From assembly GCF_905171765.1 (NCBI RefSeq), contig NC_053390.1, positions 584,314,471 to 584,378,470 of the forward strand: DNA of 64,000 nt, in the 5' to 3' direction. Below the pieces are notes generated by a model. It saw only the letters and a program-made list of their open reading frames with translations. It was not told the DNA's origin and made no database searches. Shown one piece after another: positions 11,190 to 21,754 of this stretch. The number at the start of each line of letters is the position of its first letter. Positions within the stretch are counted from its first letter, which is position 1. This stretch comes from Bufo bufo. Taxonomy: Eukaryota; Chordata; Amphibia; Anura; Bufonidae. The position numbers were made by a program, and so were the translations under genes.

Positions 11190-11291
11190 GTATCAAGGCC
11201 GATTTATTGGCCTGAATTTGTGGGAGGGGCGCCCTGCCCCTATATCAGCCGCTCACCTCACACACAGGGGTATGGACGGCAGCAGCGTTCC
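11190..11291 (+). repeat. Ngaro split repeat A2
   Basis: Copy of A1 (7433-7534), same length. It begins 'gtatcaaggcc' immediately after B1, reproducing the junction expected from a circular intermediate. Confidence 0.9.
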
Positions 11292-11333
11292 CTCCCTGCC
11301 CACCCTTTCTCTTTACTCTCCCACAGGGTATGC

Positions 11334-11444
11334 CCTCTTTCAGGTGTACTCTCGACGGAAACGGTTATGGCACAACTCAAACCGTTAGCATCTGTTATGA
11401 GTAATTGCGGAGGTAGGTTCTTTTACACATAGCCCCGATCACAA
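11334..11444 (+). repeat. Ngaro split repeat B2, right terminus
   Basis: Copy of B1 and right end of the element. Host palindrome sequence resumes at 11445 with 'atacaa', exactly what the intact right arm (12240-12247) predicts. Confidence 0.9.
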
Positions 11445-12326
11445 ATACAATTATAACACAAATATTTTATTGAATAATAAATATAACAACAGACCATAGA
11501 CAATGATAAAATGAGTAGCAGCAGTGCAGACAAGCGCTGCGGTAAGCAGCTCAGCTGCCTGACTCTCTGGGTAAATGAGTCCCAAAATCCAAAAGAGGAA
11601 TAGGGAAACAGTGTATGCTGCACTAAGCAGGCAATATAAACCCTACCCCCAATACACGTACAAGCCTCCAACCCCCACAGATAAACATACAACAACTGCA
11701 AAATAGGAGCCAGAAACAAGGGTGAAGTACCAGCACCTATAGCTAGCCCATAAGCAGTATGGAGGGACAACAATAGTAGTAATGAACGTTGAATAAGAAA
11801 AAATTATACTATAACATATTACCTAGAGTTGATAGGAGGCACAGATGGAACAAACCCAGGTCTGGCAGAGAGCGCACCCTGACGCACGTTTCGCTCCTCC
11901 GCTTTCTCAGGGGAGCCTCCATACTGTCCCTCCATACTGCTTAAGGGCTAGCTATAGGTGCTGTTACTTCACCCTTGTTTCTGGCTCCTATTTTGCACTT
12001 GTTGTATGTTTATCTGTGGGGGTTGGAGGCTTGTACTTGTATTGGGGGTAGGGTTTATATTGTCTGCTTAGTGCAGCATACACTGTTTCCCTATTCCTCT
12101 TTGGGATTTTTGGACTCATTTACCCAGAGTCAGGCGGCTGAGCTGCTTATCGCAGCGCTTGTCTGCACTGCTGCTACTCATTTTATCATTGTCTATGGTC
12201 TGTTGTTATATTTATTATTCAATAAAATATTTGTGTTATAATTGTATATGTGTGTCTTTTTCAATTGGTTGTGTTATAACTTTTCGGCACACATAATCTC
12301 ATCCTTTGGATGATTTAATAGGTGGT

Positions 12327-12341
12327 ATTTATTTGGCAAAA
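12327..12341 (+). repeat. 15-bp flanking duplication, right copy
   Basis: Exact repeat of 7392-7406. Gypsy integrase coding resumes from here. Confidence 0.8.
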
Positions 12342-12936
12342 GATTTAGGGTAATCTGAAGAGGATGAGTGAGAGATATAAGCGTGTGGCGGATAAGAGAC
12401 GTGTGCCTGGTCCGGACCTGAATGTGGGTGATCTGGTGTGATTGTCTACAAAGAATATCAAACTGAAGGTTCCCTCCTGGAAGTTGGGTCCTAAGTTTAT
12501 TGGGCCTTACAAGATCTTGTCCGTCATCAATCCCGTTGCCTTCCGTCTTGATCTTCCTCAGACTTGGAAGATCCATAATGTTTTTCATAGGTCCCTATTA
12601 AAACCTTATGTCCAACCCACTGTACCCTCCTCTTTGCCTCCTCCTCCGATTTTTGGGGATGGTAATCTTGAATTCCAGGTCTCTAGGATTGTGGATTCTC
12701 GCATTATCTGCGGTTCTCTCCAATACCTTGTTCATTGGGAGGGTTATGGTCCTGAGGAGAGGATGTGGGTCCCAGTGGCGGACATTAAGGCCACTCGTCT
12801 CATCAAGGCTTTCCATAGGTCTCATCCTGAGAAGGTGGGTTCTGAGTGTCCGGAGTCCACCCGTAGAAGGAGGGGTACTGTCACCACCACTTCTGTGAGA
12901 AGGTCTGACAGATGTCCTTTTCTACCTCTTGCATGA
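12342..12936 (+). pseudogene. Gypsy integrase C-terminus with chromodomain
   Basis: After an initial segment 'SERYKRVADKRRVPGPDLNVGD' ending in a stop at 12439, the frame from 12442 (164 codons) carries the GPY motif 'KLGPKFIGPYKIL' at residues 14-26. It then reads 'HNVFHRSLLKPY' and a chromodomain at about 76-130 ('YLVHWEGYGPEERMWVP', with the Tyr/Trp residues of the aromatic cage). Chromodomains of this type guide integration to modified histones. Apart from the single stop at 12439 this part is well preserved. Confidence 0.88.
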
Positions 12937-13409
12937 TGTTCTTTGTTTTGGTTTCACTTTGTCATCTCATTTCCTTCTCCCAGGTGTCACCTATTTAGAC
13001 TAATCCTCTTTCCTTTATATTCCCTCCCATACTGCCTCACTTTGCGGTTTATACTACTTTTTGGATTGAAGTGATCACTGCTGGAGACTTCTGTTACTGC
13101 TTGTTCAGATAAGTCCTTTCATGTATTGTGCTTGCTTGCTGGCTTGATTCTAGGTGACCCTGACTCCCTCCGTTTTAAGTGCAGGGAGCCGGTGGTCGTG
13201 TCCCCTCACTATTATAGAGTTTTCAGGTGTCACACAGTCTAGGTACGAGGGCATGCAATCGTCTACCTCTGAGACCCTTGTATGTGCTAAGCAGTCAGGG
13301 TAAGCTCTTAGGGTTTTATAGGGGTCACCTTTATGCTCCTTAGTTTGGGATCAAGCCAGTCGGATGTTAATTTATAAGTTCCAGCGTTCTGCAAGCATCA
13401 TCCGTGACA
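12879..13409 (+). repeat. Gypsy 3' LTR (531 bp)
   Basis: It starts 'tgtcacc' directly after a purine-rich tract (about 12865-12876) and ends 'gtgaca', so the ends are inverted TGTCAC/GTGACA as expected. Its last part matches the 5' remnant at 3498-3587. The hAT fragment begins at the next base. Confidence 0.85.
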
Positions 13410-14980
13410 GCAGGACAGCTTTTCCAGGGCAAACTCTGCCAGTTGCGGACACAAATCCAGTTTGGCTGCCCAGTAGTCCAGCATATCTTCAATGTGGGGA
13501 GGCAGGGTGCTGTCCAAGTATGCCACCAGCTGCTAGTTCAGGTTCTGCTCCAGGTCTAGCTGCTGCTGGTAAGTACTTTCTTCACTAGGCAGATGAAGAA
13601 AACTGCTCATCAGGGACTCTAGACTCACATTGCTGCTGATGGGGCTGGAACACCCCCCCCCCCCCCCCCCCCCCCCCACCCTGTCACAGCAGCCATGGCA
13701 GTGAAACTTGAGTGCAGAGGGCCACCCCGGTCAGACCTGCGAGAGGATGGATGATGACGCATATAGGCAGCGGCCAACTGACTACATAGGATGTCTCTAT
13801 AGAAGTTCCGTTTGACCTCCCTCTCAGCGGGTGTAAAAAATGCCCCCATTTTGGACCGGTAGTGAGGGTCCAACAAGGTGGAGTGCCAGAAATCATCCCT
13901 CTGCCGAATGGTGACAATTCAGCTGTCACTACGCAAGCAAGTGAGCATGCATCAGGCCATTTGTGCAAGTGACTCAGAGGGACTCCCTGCCTCCATTTCC
14001 ACTGCATACTGCCACGGTGTGTATGGGTCCTCTGCATCATCTTCCTCATCGCCCTGCAGCTACTCTGGCTGCTCATGCTCCTCCTCTCCTGTCACCTGTG
14101 TGTAAAAACCACCCATTTCGCTACACATTGCTTGTGCTTAAAAGTCCTCCTCTTCCTCCTCCTCCAGTTCAGCCACCAGAGGGCTCATGTGGCCATGAGA
14201 TCTAGGCGCTACGTCTCTAGTCCCCTGACCAGCCAGATTTACCAGCATCTGTTCCAGGACATGAAGCAGTGGAATGACATTGTTCATCTCGTAGTCCTGG
14301 CAACTGACAAATTACGTGGCCTCCTCAAAGGGCCTGAGCAAACGGCAGGTGTCACGCATGAGCTGCCTCTGGCTGACATCGAAATTACACATGGGAGTAC
14401 CCCTGTCCACTTGGATCATCAAGAAATTGTTTGTGGCCTTTCTCTATTCGTATAGTTGGTCCAACATATGGAGGGTGGAATTACAATGGGTGGAAGCATA
14501 TCAGCCTATGTTGGGGATGCCGTTCTGCCGCTGCAGCTCAAGAAGGGTGTGCTTTGCGGTGTACGAGTGGCTGAAGTGCATGCAAAGTTTCCTGCCCATT
14601 TTTATGATGTCTTTCAGATTGGTGGAAGACTTCAGGAACCGCTTGACAACCAGACTGAACACGTGTGCCATGCAGGCAAACGAGGTGCAGAACAGCATGA
14701 CACTGCCGTGCCCTGCATATGTGGTGTGCTGGAGAAGCACTGTGAATTGTTCCTATAGTGGAGGCTGAGGACACAGTGGAGGATGAAGATGTAGAGGCGG
14801 GCAATGTCACAGGACCAACGGCGTGAGAACATGGAGGCGGAAGCGGCGTCACCTGGCCAAATTGCTGGTCTGGCTGTGCAGGAACCACAGTTACACAGTG
14901 GGCCATAAAGGACATATATTGTCCTTGACCATAGTAACAGCTACCGACCAATTTTCGCAAAAAAGGCTCTTTCACATAAA
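13410..14980 (-). pseudogene. hAT-family transposase remnant (ZBED type), minus strand
   Basis: Read on the minus strand, the pieces follow hAT order: the segment around 14890-14930 with 'SCYYGQGQYMSFMAHCV', the block at 14530-14640 with 'MGRKLCMHFSHSYTAKHTLLELQRQ', and 'LDPHYRSKMGAFFTPAEREVK' at about 13800-13880. It ends with the C-terminal dimerisation motif ('LDYWAAKLDLCPQLAEFAL', about 13420-13480). Stops, frameshifts and an internal deletion are present. It shares sequence with the plus-strand copy at 19985-21754, so both belong to one family. The gypsy 3' LTR abuts its C-terminal end. Confidence 0.75.
13653..13677 (+). repeat. Poly-C tract (25 C)
   Basis: An uninterrupted run of 25 C inside the hAT remnant. 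Its length may be unreliable. Confidence 0.9.
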
Positions 14981-16990
14981 CATTTCACCAGTGAATGGCT
15001 AATGAATGTAATTCGGTCTGTACTTTGGTCTGTACAGCAAAAGTAGGTCTGCAATCACCCATCAATTTTTCCAAAAAGGCTGTTTCACAAAATAATTTCA
15101 CCACTGAATGGCTAATCGAAGTAATTCGGTCTGTACAGCAAAAGGAGGTCTACAATCACCCATCAATTTTCCCAAAAAAGGCTGTTTCACAGAAAAATTT
15201 CACTATTAAATGGCTAATCAATGTAATTTGGTCTGTACATCAAAAGATGGTCTTCAATTACCCATCAATTTTTTTCAAAAAGGCTGTTTCACAAACAAAT
15301 TTTACCACTGAATGGCTAATCAACATAATTCGGTCTATACAGCAAAAGGAGGTCTACAATCACCCATCAATTTTCTCAAAAAAAGGCTGTTTCACAAAAA
15401 AATGTCACCACTGAATGGGTAATCGACGTAATCCGGTCTGTACAGCAAAATAAGGTCTACAATCACCCATCAATTTCCCCCAAAAAGGCTGTTTCACAAA
15501 AAAATTTCACCACTGAATGGCTAATCAACATAATTTGGTCTGTAGAGCAAAAGGAGGTCTACAATCACCCATCAATTTTCCCAAAAAAGGCTGTTTAGGA
15601 AAACAATTTCACCACTGAATGGCTAATCAACGTAATTCGGTCTGTTCAGCAAAAGGAGATCTACAGTCACCCATCAATTTTCCCAAAAAAGGCTGTTTCA
15701 CAAAAAATGTCACCACTGAATGGCTAATCGATGTAATTCGGTCTGCATATCAAAAGAAGGTTTACAATTACCCATCAATTTTCTCAAAAAAGGCTGTTTC
15801 ACAAAGAAATTTCACCACTGAATGGCTAATCGAAGTAATTCGGTCTGTACAGCAGAATAAGGTCTACAATCACCCATCAATTTTTCCAAAAAAGTCACCA
15901 CTGAATGGCTAATCAACGTAATTAGTTTTGTACAGCGAAAGGAGGTCTACAATCATGCATCAATTTTCCAAAAAAATGCTGTTTCACAAACAAATTCCAC
16001 CACTGAATGGCTAATCGATGTAATTCTTTCTGCACATCAAAAGAAGGTCTACAATTACCCATCAATTTTCCCCAAAAAGGCTCTTTCACAAAAAATTTTA
16101 GCCACTGAACAGCTAATCGACATAATTCGGTCTGTATAGCAAAAGGAGGTCTACAATCACCCATCAATTTCCCCCAAAAAGGCTGTTTCACAAAAAAAAA
16201 TCACCACTGAATGGCTAATCAACATAATTTGGTCTGTACAGCAAAAGGAGGTCTACAATCACCCATCAATTTTCCCAAAAACGCCTGTTTCACAAAAAAT
16301 GTCACCACTGAATGGCTAATCAACATAATTCAGTCTGTACAGCAAAAGGAGGTCTACAATCACCCATCAATTTTCCCAAAAAAGGCTGTTTCACAAAAAA
16401 AATTCACCCCTGAATGGCTAATCGATGTAATTCGGTCTGCATATCAAAAGAAGGTTTACAATTACCCATCAATTTTCTCAAAAAAGGCTGTTTCACAAAA
16501 AAATTTCACCACTGAATGGCTAATTGACGTAATTCGGTCTGCACAGCAAAATAAGGTCTACAATCACCCATCAATTTTTCCAAAAATGGCTGTTTCACAA
16601 AAGAAGTCACCACTGAATGGCTAATCAACGTAATTAGTTTTGTACAGCGAAAGGAGGTCTACAATCACGCATCAATTTTCCAAAAAAATGCTGTTTCACA
16701 AACAAATTCCACCACTGAATGGCTAATCGATGTAATTCTTTCTGCACATCAAAAGAAGGTCTACAATTACCCATCAATTTTCCCCAAAAAGGCTCTTTCA
16801 CAAAAAAATTTAACCACTGAACAGCTAATCGACATAATTCGGTCTGTATAGCAAAAGGAGGTCTACAATCACCCATCAATGTTTCCCAAAAAGGCTGTTT
16901 CACAAAAAAATTTAACCACTCAATGGCTAATCGATGTAATTCGGTCCATACAGCAAAAGGAGGTCTACAATCACCCATCAATTTTCCTGT
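14940..16990. repeat. Tandem array of about twenty 102-bp repeats
   Basis: The word 'aatggctaat' recurs about every 102 bp (14994, 15107, 15209, 15311, 15414, 15516 and so on). Each unit also carries 'catcaattttcccaaaa' and 'ggctgtttcaca' type blocks. Because 102 is divisible by three, both strands stay open over several units and give a 34-residue periodic translation. I regard this as a by-product, not a gene. A segment of seven units is duplicated: 15718-16200 resembles 16410-16900, with offsets of 694-712 bp. The array starts exactly where hAT similarity ends, so it may be the hAT subterminal region. Confidence 0.92.
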
Positions 16991-17129
16991 ATTCTTTTTC
17001 CTATTAATACACCCCAAAAAAATATACAGCAATCACAATTCACCACAGAACGGCTAATAGGATGTACGTATCTATCCTATTAATACACCCTGTAAATGGC
17101 TGTAGTAAAATAGAACTTCATAGCTCAAT

Positions 17130-17470
17130 GGCAAATATATTTTTCTTTTGCCACTAATACATGCCACAAAAGGCTTTAGAACATATAACTGCACGGCTGA
17201 ATGGCAAATATATTTTTATTTTGCCACTAGTACATGAAAAAAAGGGCTTTAGAACATGTAATTGCACCGCTGAATGTCAAATATATTTTTCTTTTGCCAC
17301 TAATACATGACAAAAAGGGCTTTAGAACATATAACTGCACCGCTGAACTGCAAATATATTTTTCTTTTGCAACTAATACACTCCAGCAAAAAGGCCCTTA
17401 TTTTTTTCCACTTATACATGCCCCAGAAGGCTTTAGAACATATAACTGCACCGCTGAACGGCAAATATGG
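17130..17470. repeat. Tandem array, 73-bp period
   Basis: The block 'ggctttagaacat' recurs at 17172, 17245, 17318 and 17429, with 'gcaaatatatttttcttttg' type spacers. The last interval is enlarged by an insertion. It follows the 102-bp array and is a separate, shorter satellite. Confidence 0.8.
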
Positions 17471-17994
17471 GTCTCACTGCTTGAAGGTCACTGGCAGTAA
17501 TCCAACACTCATCAACACTAGTGGCAACTTAATTATATATTTTTTCAATTTTACATATATTTTATAAGTGTACATTAATTGTAACATTAATTGTCTTGTG
17601 GGACACAGCAGAGTACAAGTGAGAAGATTGGAGCTTGGACAACCATCCTCTTCTCAGGCTTTTCATTGTGATTGGTCCGTCTGCATACATGGACCAATCA
17701 CAGTGATTGCTGGCTGGTACCAATGCTGATCCATCAGAGGGAGGATGTAAGGAGGCACGGTAAGGGGGGAACTTATGGCTGAGGAAGAAGTTAATTTTAT
17801 TATTCATAAGGGACTGTGGGGCACACAGTAAAATGTCTGCAGGCTCAGGTCTTCTCTAAAACAGAAAATAGATGATTGGAACCTGTACAACTCGTAAAAC
17901 CAGCTTTTTCACCTGTAATCACCGGACGGTACCAATGCTGATTGGTCCCCAGCCAGTTTGCTTTACATGTCCTCTCTCGGGATCACCACTTTAA
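17471..17994. other. No gene seen
   Basis: AT-rich and featureless, apart from a short inverted pair ('gattggtcc' near 17670 and 'ggaccaatc' near 17691). I see no domain in the short open frames. Confidence 0.5.
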
Positions 17995-17995
17995 A

Positions 17996-18745
17996 GGGGC
18001 ACAGTACCTTGAACAAACTTTTATGTTGTAGGGACATATCAAAAGTTTAGATCTGTGGGGGTCTGAGCGCTGAGACTCCCACTGATCTCTAGAATGCGGG
18101 GAGAAAAATGAGCACATATCTATACAGGATTGTAACGGTACCTTTGTTCTTTTCTTTAGACTTGCACAAGCAGGAAAAACAAAGTTGAATTCATATGCAA
18201 ATGAGCACTCGCAAGTGCCCAGCGGCGGCGTTCAGTGTGTAGGTGCCCAGGCAGCTGTGCCTTCTTCTCACTTTACTCCTCCCCAGTCTCTGCCTTTGCC
18301 CTATCGATGAGGCAAGAGACTTGGAGGGCGGGCAAAGGCAGAGACTGGGGAGGAGTAAAGTGAGAAGAAGGCAGAGCAGCCTGGGCACCTACACACTGAA
18401 CGCCGCCCCTGGGCACTTGCGAGTGCTCATTTGCATATGAATTAAACTTCGTTTTTCCTGCTTGTGCAAGTCTAAAGAAAAGAACAAAGGTACCGTTACA
18501 ATCCTGTATAGGTGTGCTACAGAGCCATGTAAGCACTGTATATGGCCATATGGGGGTGACAGACTCCCTTTAATAGAAAGATTATGGGTCTGTCTCTGTC
18601 CCATCTCATGCAGCAGTGAGAGGGTGCACGATATGCACACACTTCTCTCCCCTTATTCTAGAGATCAGTCGGGGTCTCAGCGTTCTAAACTTTTGATATG
18701 TCCCTACAACATATCAAAAGTTTGTTCATAGTACAGTGGCACTTA
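17996..18745. mobile_element. Foldback MITE with a second palindrome nested in its centre
   Basis: The outer arms (about 17996-18115 and 18630-18745) are reverse complements, sharing 'gaacaaactttt' and 'gtagggacatatcaaaag'. Inside them, 18134-18310 pairs with 18312-18510 nearly perfectly. Both inner arms contain 'ggtacctttgttc' or its complement, 'catatgcaaatgagc' and 'gggcac'. There is no coding capacity. The structure suggests one foldback element inserted in, or amplified together with, another. Confidence 0.75.
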
Positions 18746-18817
18746 AAGCTCAACTGTCACCATGCGATTTTGTATGGTTACAGTTTAACTAAATCACGTA
18801 CATGTACATTTAAATGC

Positions 18818-19293
18818 CTTTAAAGGGGTTTTCCCATCTCAGACAATGGTGGCATATCGCTAGAATATGCCCCATTGTCTGATAAGTGCGCGTTCCACTT
18901 CTGGGACCCACACCTATCTCGTAAACGCAGTCAGCAAAGTGAAGGAAGGCACACTGCGCATGTGTGGCTGCCCTCCATTCATTTCTATAGGGCTGCCAAA
19001 AATAGGCAAGAGAAGTGAATGGAAGTAGGGGCCGTGCAAGCTCGGTATGCTCCCATTTATTTCTAAAGGGATTCCAAAAATAGCCGAGCACACCTCTCTG
19101 CTATTTTCAGCAGACCAATAGGAACACTTGGTGGCAGAACCCGGCACTGCCGCCCACTACTTTACTGGCTTCATTTTTGGCTGCGTTTACGACATAGGTA
19201 CAATTCCCAGAGGTCAGTCCCGCACCTATCAGACAATGGGGGCATATCCTAGGTATATGCCTCCATTTTCTGAAATGGGAATACCCCAATAAG
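18818..19293. mobile_element. Foldback MITE
   Basis: The left end 'aaaggggttttcccatctcag' type sequence and the complement of the right end near 19265-19293 match. Internal blocks 'cagacaatggnggcatat' occur at 18840 and again in 19230-19250. Non-coding. Ends are approximate. Confidence 0.6.
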
Positions 19294-19341
19294 TCCCAGC
19301 ATCTCTTGACGTACATATACGTGATTTTGCACTAAGGGGTA

Positions 19342-19680
19342 GTGATGAGCGGCAGGGGTCATAATCGGATTCGCGATATTTTGCAAATATTTTGTAGAAT
19401 ATTCTGCGAATATTCGCGAATTCGAATATTCGCCGAATATTCTACGATTTTTACTCGAAAAATCGACATGGTAATGATTGCGTAATTTACGAATTTTCGT
19501 AATTCGCAAATTTTTCAATTGTCGAGCAAAAACATGATTCCTCCCTGCTTCTTGATTGTGGGCCAATGAGTCATAGCACTATATCGAATATATTTGTTTT
19601 TTCGAATATTCGTAATATTCTAAAATAAGAATATATAGCAATATAGCAAATATTCGAAAAAAAAAAACCCGAATATAGAG
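19342..19680. repeat. AT-rich repeat built on 'gaatattcg' words
   Basis: It begins 'gatgagcgg' and continues with dense self-complementary 'gaatattcg', 'cgaatattc' and 'aattcg' words. Probably an unclassified interspersed repeat of the kind also seen near 3112. Confidence 0.45.
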
Positions 19681-19684
19681 CAAT

Positions 19685-19984
19685 TAGGGCTACTTTCGCA
19701 CTTGCGTTCGGAGCGGATCTGTCTGGTGTCTGCACAGACGGATCCGCTCCTATAATGCAAACGATGGTATCCGTTCAGAACGGATCGGTCTGCATTATAT
19801 TTCAGAAAAAAAACTAAGTGTGAAAGTTAGTCAGACGGATCCGTCCAGACTTTGCATTGAAAGTCAATGGGGGACGGATCCGTTTGAAATTGCACCATAT
19901 TGTGTCATCTTCAAACGGATCCGTCCCCATTGACTTACATTGTAAGTCTGGACGGATCCGTTTGGCTCCGCACGGCCAGCAAGT
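19685..19984. mobile_element. MITE fragment with 'ggatccgt' inverted words
   Basis: It starts 'agggctacttt' and contains many copies of 'acggatccgt' in both orientations plus a perfect inverted pair around 'gtcaatggg'/'cccattgac'. The right terminus is missing where it joins the hAT sequence. It supplies a spurious N-terminus to the hAT open frame. Confidence 0.5.
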
Positions 19985-21754
19985 CGCTAGCGTGGCCGGG
20001 AGTCAGCAGGGTGTCAGCAGTGGGAGGTCGGGCGCCAAACATGCCCAGGCTAGACCACCCACTTCGCAGGAGCCTACATGTCCAGGAAGTAGCGGTGCAT
20101 GGGTTCATAGAGGCAGTGGCGGTAGCAGTCAGTCAGTGCGTAGTGTTGGGGGTAAAATCACCTACTCGGCGGTGTGGCAATTTTTTGTTAAGCCCCCGAA
20201 GAAGGTGAACATGGCCATATGTAGAATCTGTGGGCAGAAGGTGAAGCGTGGCCAGGGTGTCAATGTTGGCACCACGGCCCTGCGTCAACATATGCAGCGT
20301 CACCATAAAGTGTCCTAGGGAGAACCATGGCTCCGATGTGGTGGTCCAGCTTGCCGCAGTAATCGCTGCATCACCCAGCACGCAGCCAATTTCAGGCAGT
20401 CAAGGCTCCACCACCTCAGCCGAAGGGATCTGTCTGTCCTTCCCATTATCTGCTGGTCCTGATGCTCCTGCTCCTGCTCCTCCTCCACCTCGTCAGTCAT
20501 TCCATCAGCAATCGATCACCGAAGCGTTTTCCAAGAGACAACAGTATGCGTGCACTCATCCAACGGCGCAGAAGCTGAATGTGCTCCTGTCCAAATTGCT
20601 GGTGCTGCAGTCCCTTCCTTTCCAAGTGGTGGACTCTGCACCTTTCAGAGAACTGATGGCTTGTGCCGAGCCGAGGTGGAGAGTCCCAAGCCATCATTTC
20701 TTTGCCAAAAAGGCAGTACCAGCCCTGCACACACATGTAGAACAGAAGGAGGGCCAGTCCTTGAGCCTGTCGGTGTCTGCCAAAGTGCACGGCATCGCCG
20801 ACGTGTGGAGCTGTAACTACGGTCAGGGACAATACATGTCCTTTACGGCCCACTGGGTGAATGTGGTTCCAGCACAGCCACACCAGCAACTTGGCCAGGT
20901 GACGCCGCTTCCGCCTCCATGTTGCCACGCTGTTGGTCCAGTGACAATGTCTGCCTCTGGCTCCTCATCCTCCACTGTGTCCTCAGCCTCCACTGCAGAG
21001 ACAATTCACAGTGCCCCTCCAGCATACCACATGTGCAGGGCACGGCGGTGTCACACTGTTCTGCACCTTGTTTGCCTGGGCGAATGGAGTCACACAGGGG
21101 AGAAACAGCTCCATGTCCTTCATGAAGAAATAGATTCCAGGCTTTCTCTGCGACAACTGAAGATCGGAACCATGGTGACAGACAACGGGAAGTCATGGTG
21201 TCTGTGCCGCATCAAGGGGGGCTGAGCCATGTGCCCTGCATGGCACACGTGTTCAATCTGGTTGTCAAGCGGTTCCTGAAGTTTTCTACCCATCTGCAAG
21301 ACATCCTAAAAATGGCTAGGAAACTTCGCATGCACTTCAGCCACTCGTACACCGCAAAGCACACCCTCCTTGAGCTGCAGCGGCAGAACGGCATCCCCAC
21401 ATAGGCTGATATGCAGCGTTTCCACCTGTTGGAAGTCCACCCTCCATATGTTGGACCGACTATTCGAACTGAAAAAGGCCATCAACGATTTTTTGATGAT
21501 CCAAGTGGACATGAGTACTCCCATGTGTAAATTCGATGTCAGCCAGTGGCAGCTCATGCGTGACACCTGCCGTTTGCTCAGGCCCTTTGAGGAGGCCACG
21601 TTATTTGTCATTTGCCAGGACTACGGGATGAACGATGTCATTCCACTGCTTCATGTCCTGAAACAGATGCTGGTAAATCTGGCTGGTCAGGGGACTGGAG
21701 ACGTGGCGCCTAGATCTCACTGCCACATGAGTGCTGTGGGGGCTGAACTGGAGG
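19985..21754 (+). pseudogene. hAT-family transposase with BED zinc finger, broken
   Basis: A BED-type zinc finger at about 20180-20310 reads 'YSAVWQFFVKPPKKVNMAIC' followed by C-x2-C and a H-x4-H end ('LRQHMQRHH'); it would bind element ends. A stop follows at 20316. The frame at 20248-21225 holds the middle of a hAT transposase: 'QKLNVLLSKLL', 'FFAKKAVPALHT', 'GIADVW' and the catalytic-region 'MVTDNG' (about 21175). In other frames come 'CMAHVFNLVVKRFL' and, at 21410-21760, 'FELKKAINDFLMIQ' and 'LLRPFEEAT'. Several frameshifts and stops make it inactive. The C-terminus is cut by the SINE-like insert and then lost. Confidence 0.8.

Larger units (their letters stand above)
7433..11444 (+). mobile_element. 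Ngaro-like tyrosine-recombinase retrotransposon, deleted copy
   Basis: The ends form split direct repeats in the order A1 ... B1-A2-B2, the hallmark of Ngaro-type elements: A1 7433-7534, B1 11079-11189, A2 11190-11291, B2 11334-11444. The termini 'gtatcaagg' and 'gatcacaa' occur at the outer ends and at the B1/A2 junction. The interior encodes a Gag-like frame, an RT tail, RNase H and a tyrosine recombinase. The insertion site is exact: the flanking host reads across without loss or duplication. Most of RT is deleted and the recombinase is frameshifted, so the copy is dead. Confidence 0.88.
7407..12326. mobile_element. Palindromic (foldback) element inserted in the gypsy, itself carrying a Ngaro insert
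   Basis: The end at 7407-7432 is the reverse complement of 12248-12273 (26 bp, perfect). The left arm continues after the Ngaro insert at 11445 and pairs with the right arm up to 12247, so the whole non-Ngaro part is one long hairpin of about 0.86 kb. Its centre lies around 11830-11925. A further 53 bp (12274-12326) lie between the palindrome and the right 15-bp duplication. There is no coding capacity. The family is unknown: 15 bp is long for a cut-and-paste duplication and suits target-primed insertion, but there is no poly-A tail. Confidence 0.75.
3498..13409 (+). mobile_element. Ty3/gypsy chromovirus LTR retrotransposon, degraded and interrupted
   Basis: Order from left to right: 5' LTR remnant, gag, protease, reverse transcriptase, RNase H, integrase with HHCC and DDE motifs, GPY motif, chromodomain, purine-rich tract and 3' LTR. 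This is the standard order of Metaviridae with integrase after RNase H, and the C-terminal chromodomain marks a chromovirus. It is inactive: many stops and frameshifts, a 5' LTR cut down to 90 bp, a 171-bp inverted duplication inside integrase (6528-6871), and a 4.9-kb insertion at 7407-12326 that splits the integrase frame. Its 3' LTR abuts a minus-strand hAT fragment at 13410, so it probably inserted into that hAT copy. Confidence 0.9.

Noticed and set aside
11835..12253. Plus-strand frames at 11845-12241 as genes
   Set aside because: The same residues appear from the complementary arm at 11423-11773; both are readings of a hairpin's two arms.
12598..12825. Minus-strand open frames over the gypsy chromodomain, and similar shadows over pol and hAT regions
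   Set aside because: They are out-of-frame readings of recognised coding sequence without domains.
14940..16990. Regular repeats resembling a CRISPR array or a repeat-protein gene
   Set aside because: The whole 102-bp unit repeats without unique spacers, both strands are open only because 102 is a multiple of three, and no start, domain or cas genes are present.
20248..21225. Domesticated ZBED host gene
   Set aside because: The BED finger is cut off by a stop, the transposase body needs several frame changes, and a second similarly broken copy lies nearby; it is a hAT remnant.
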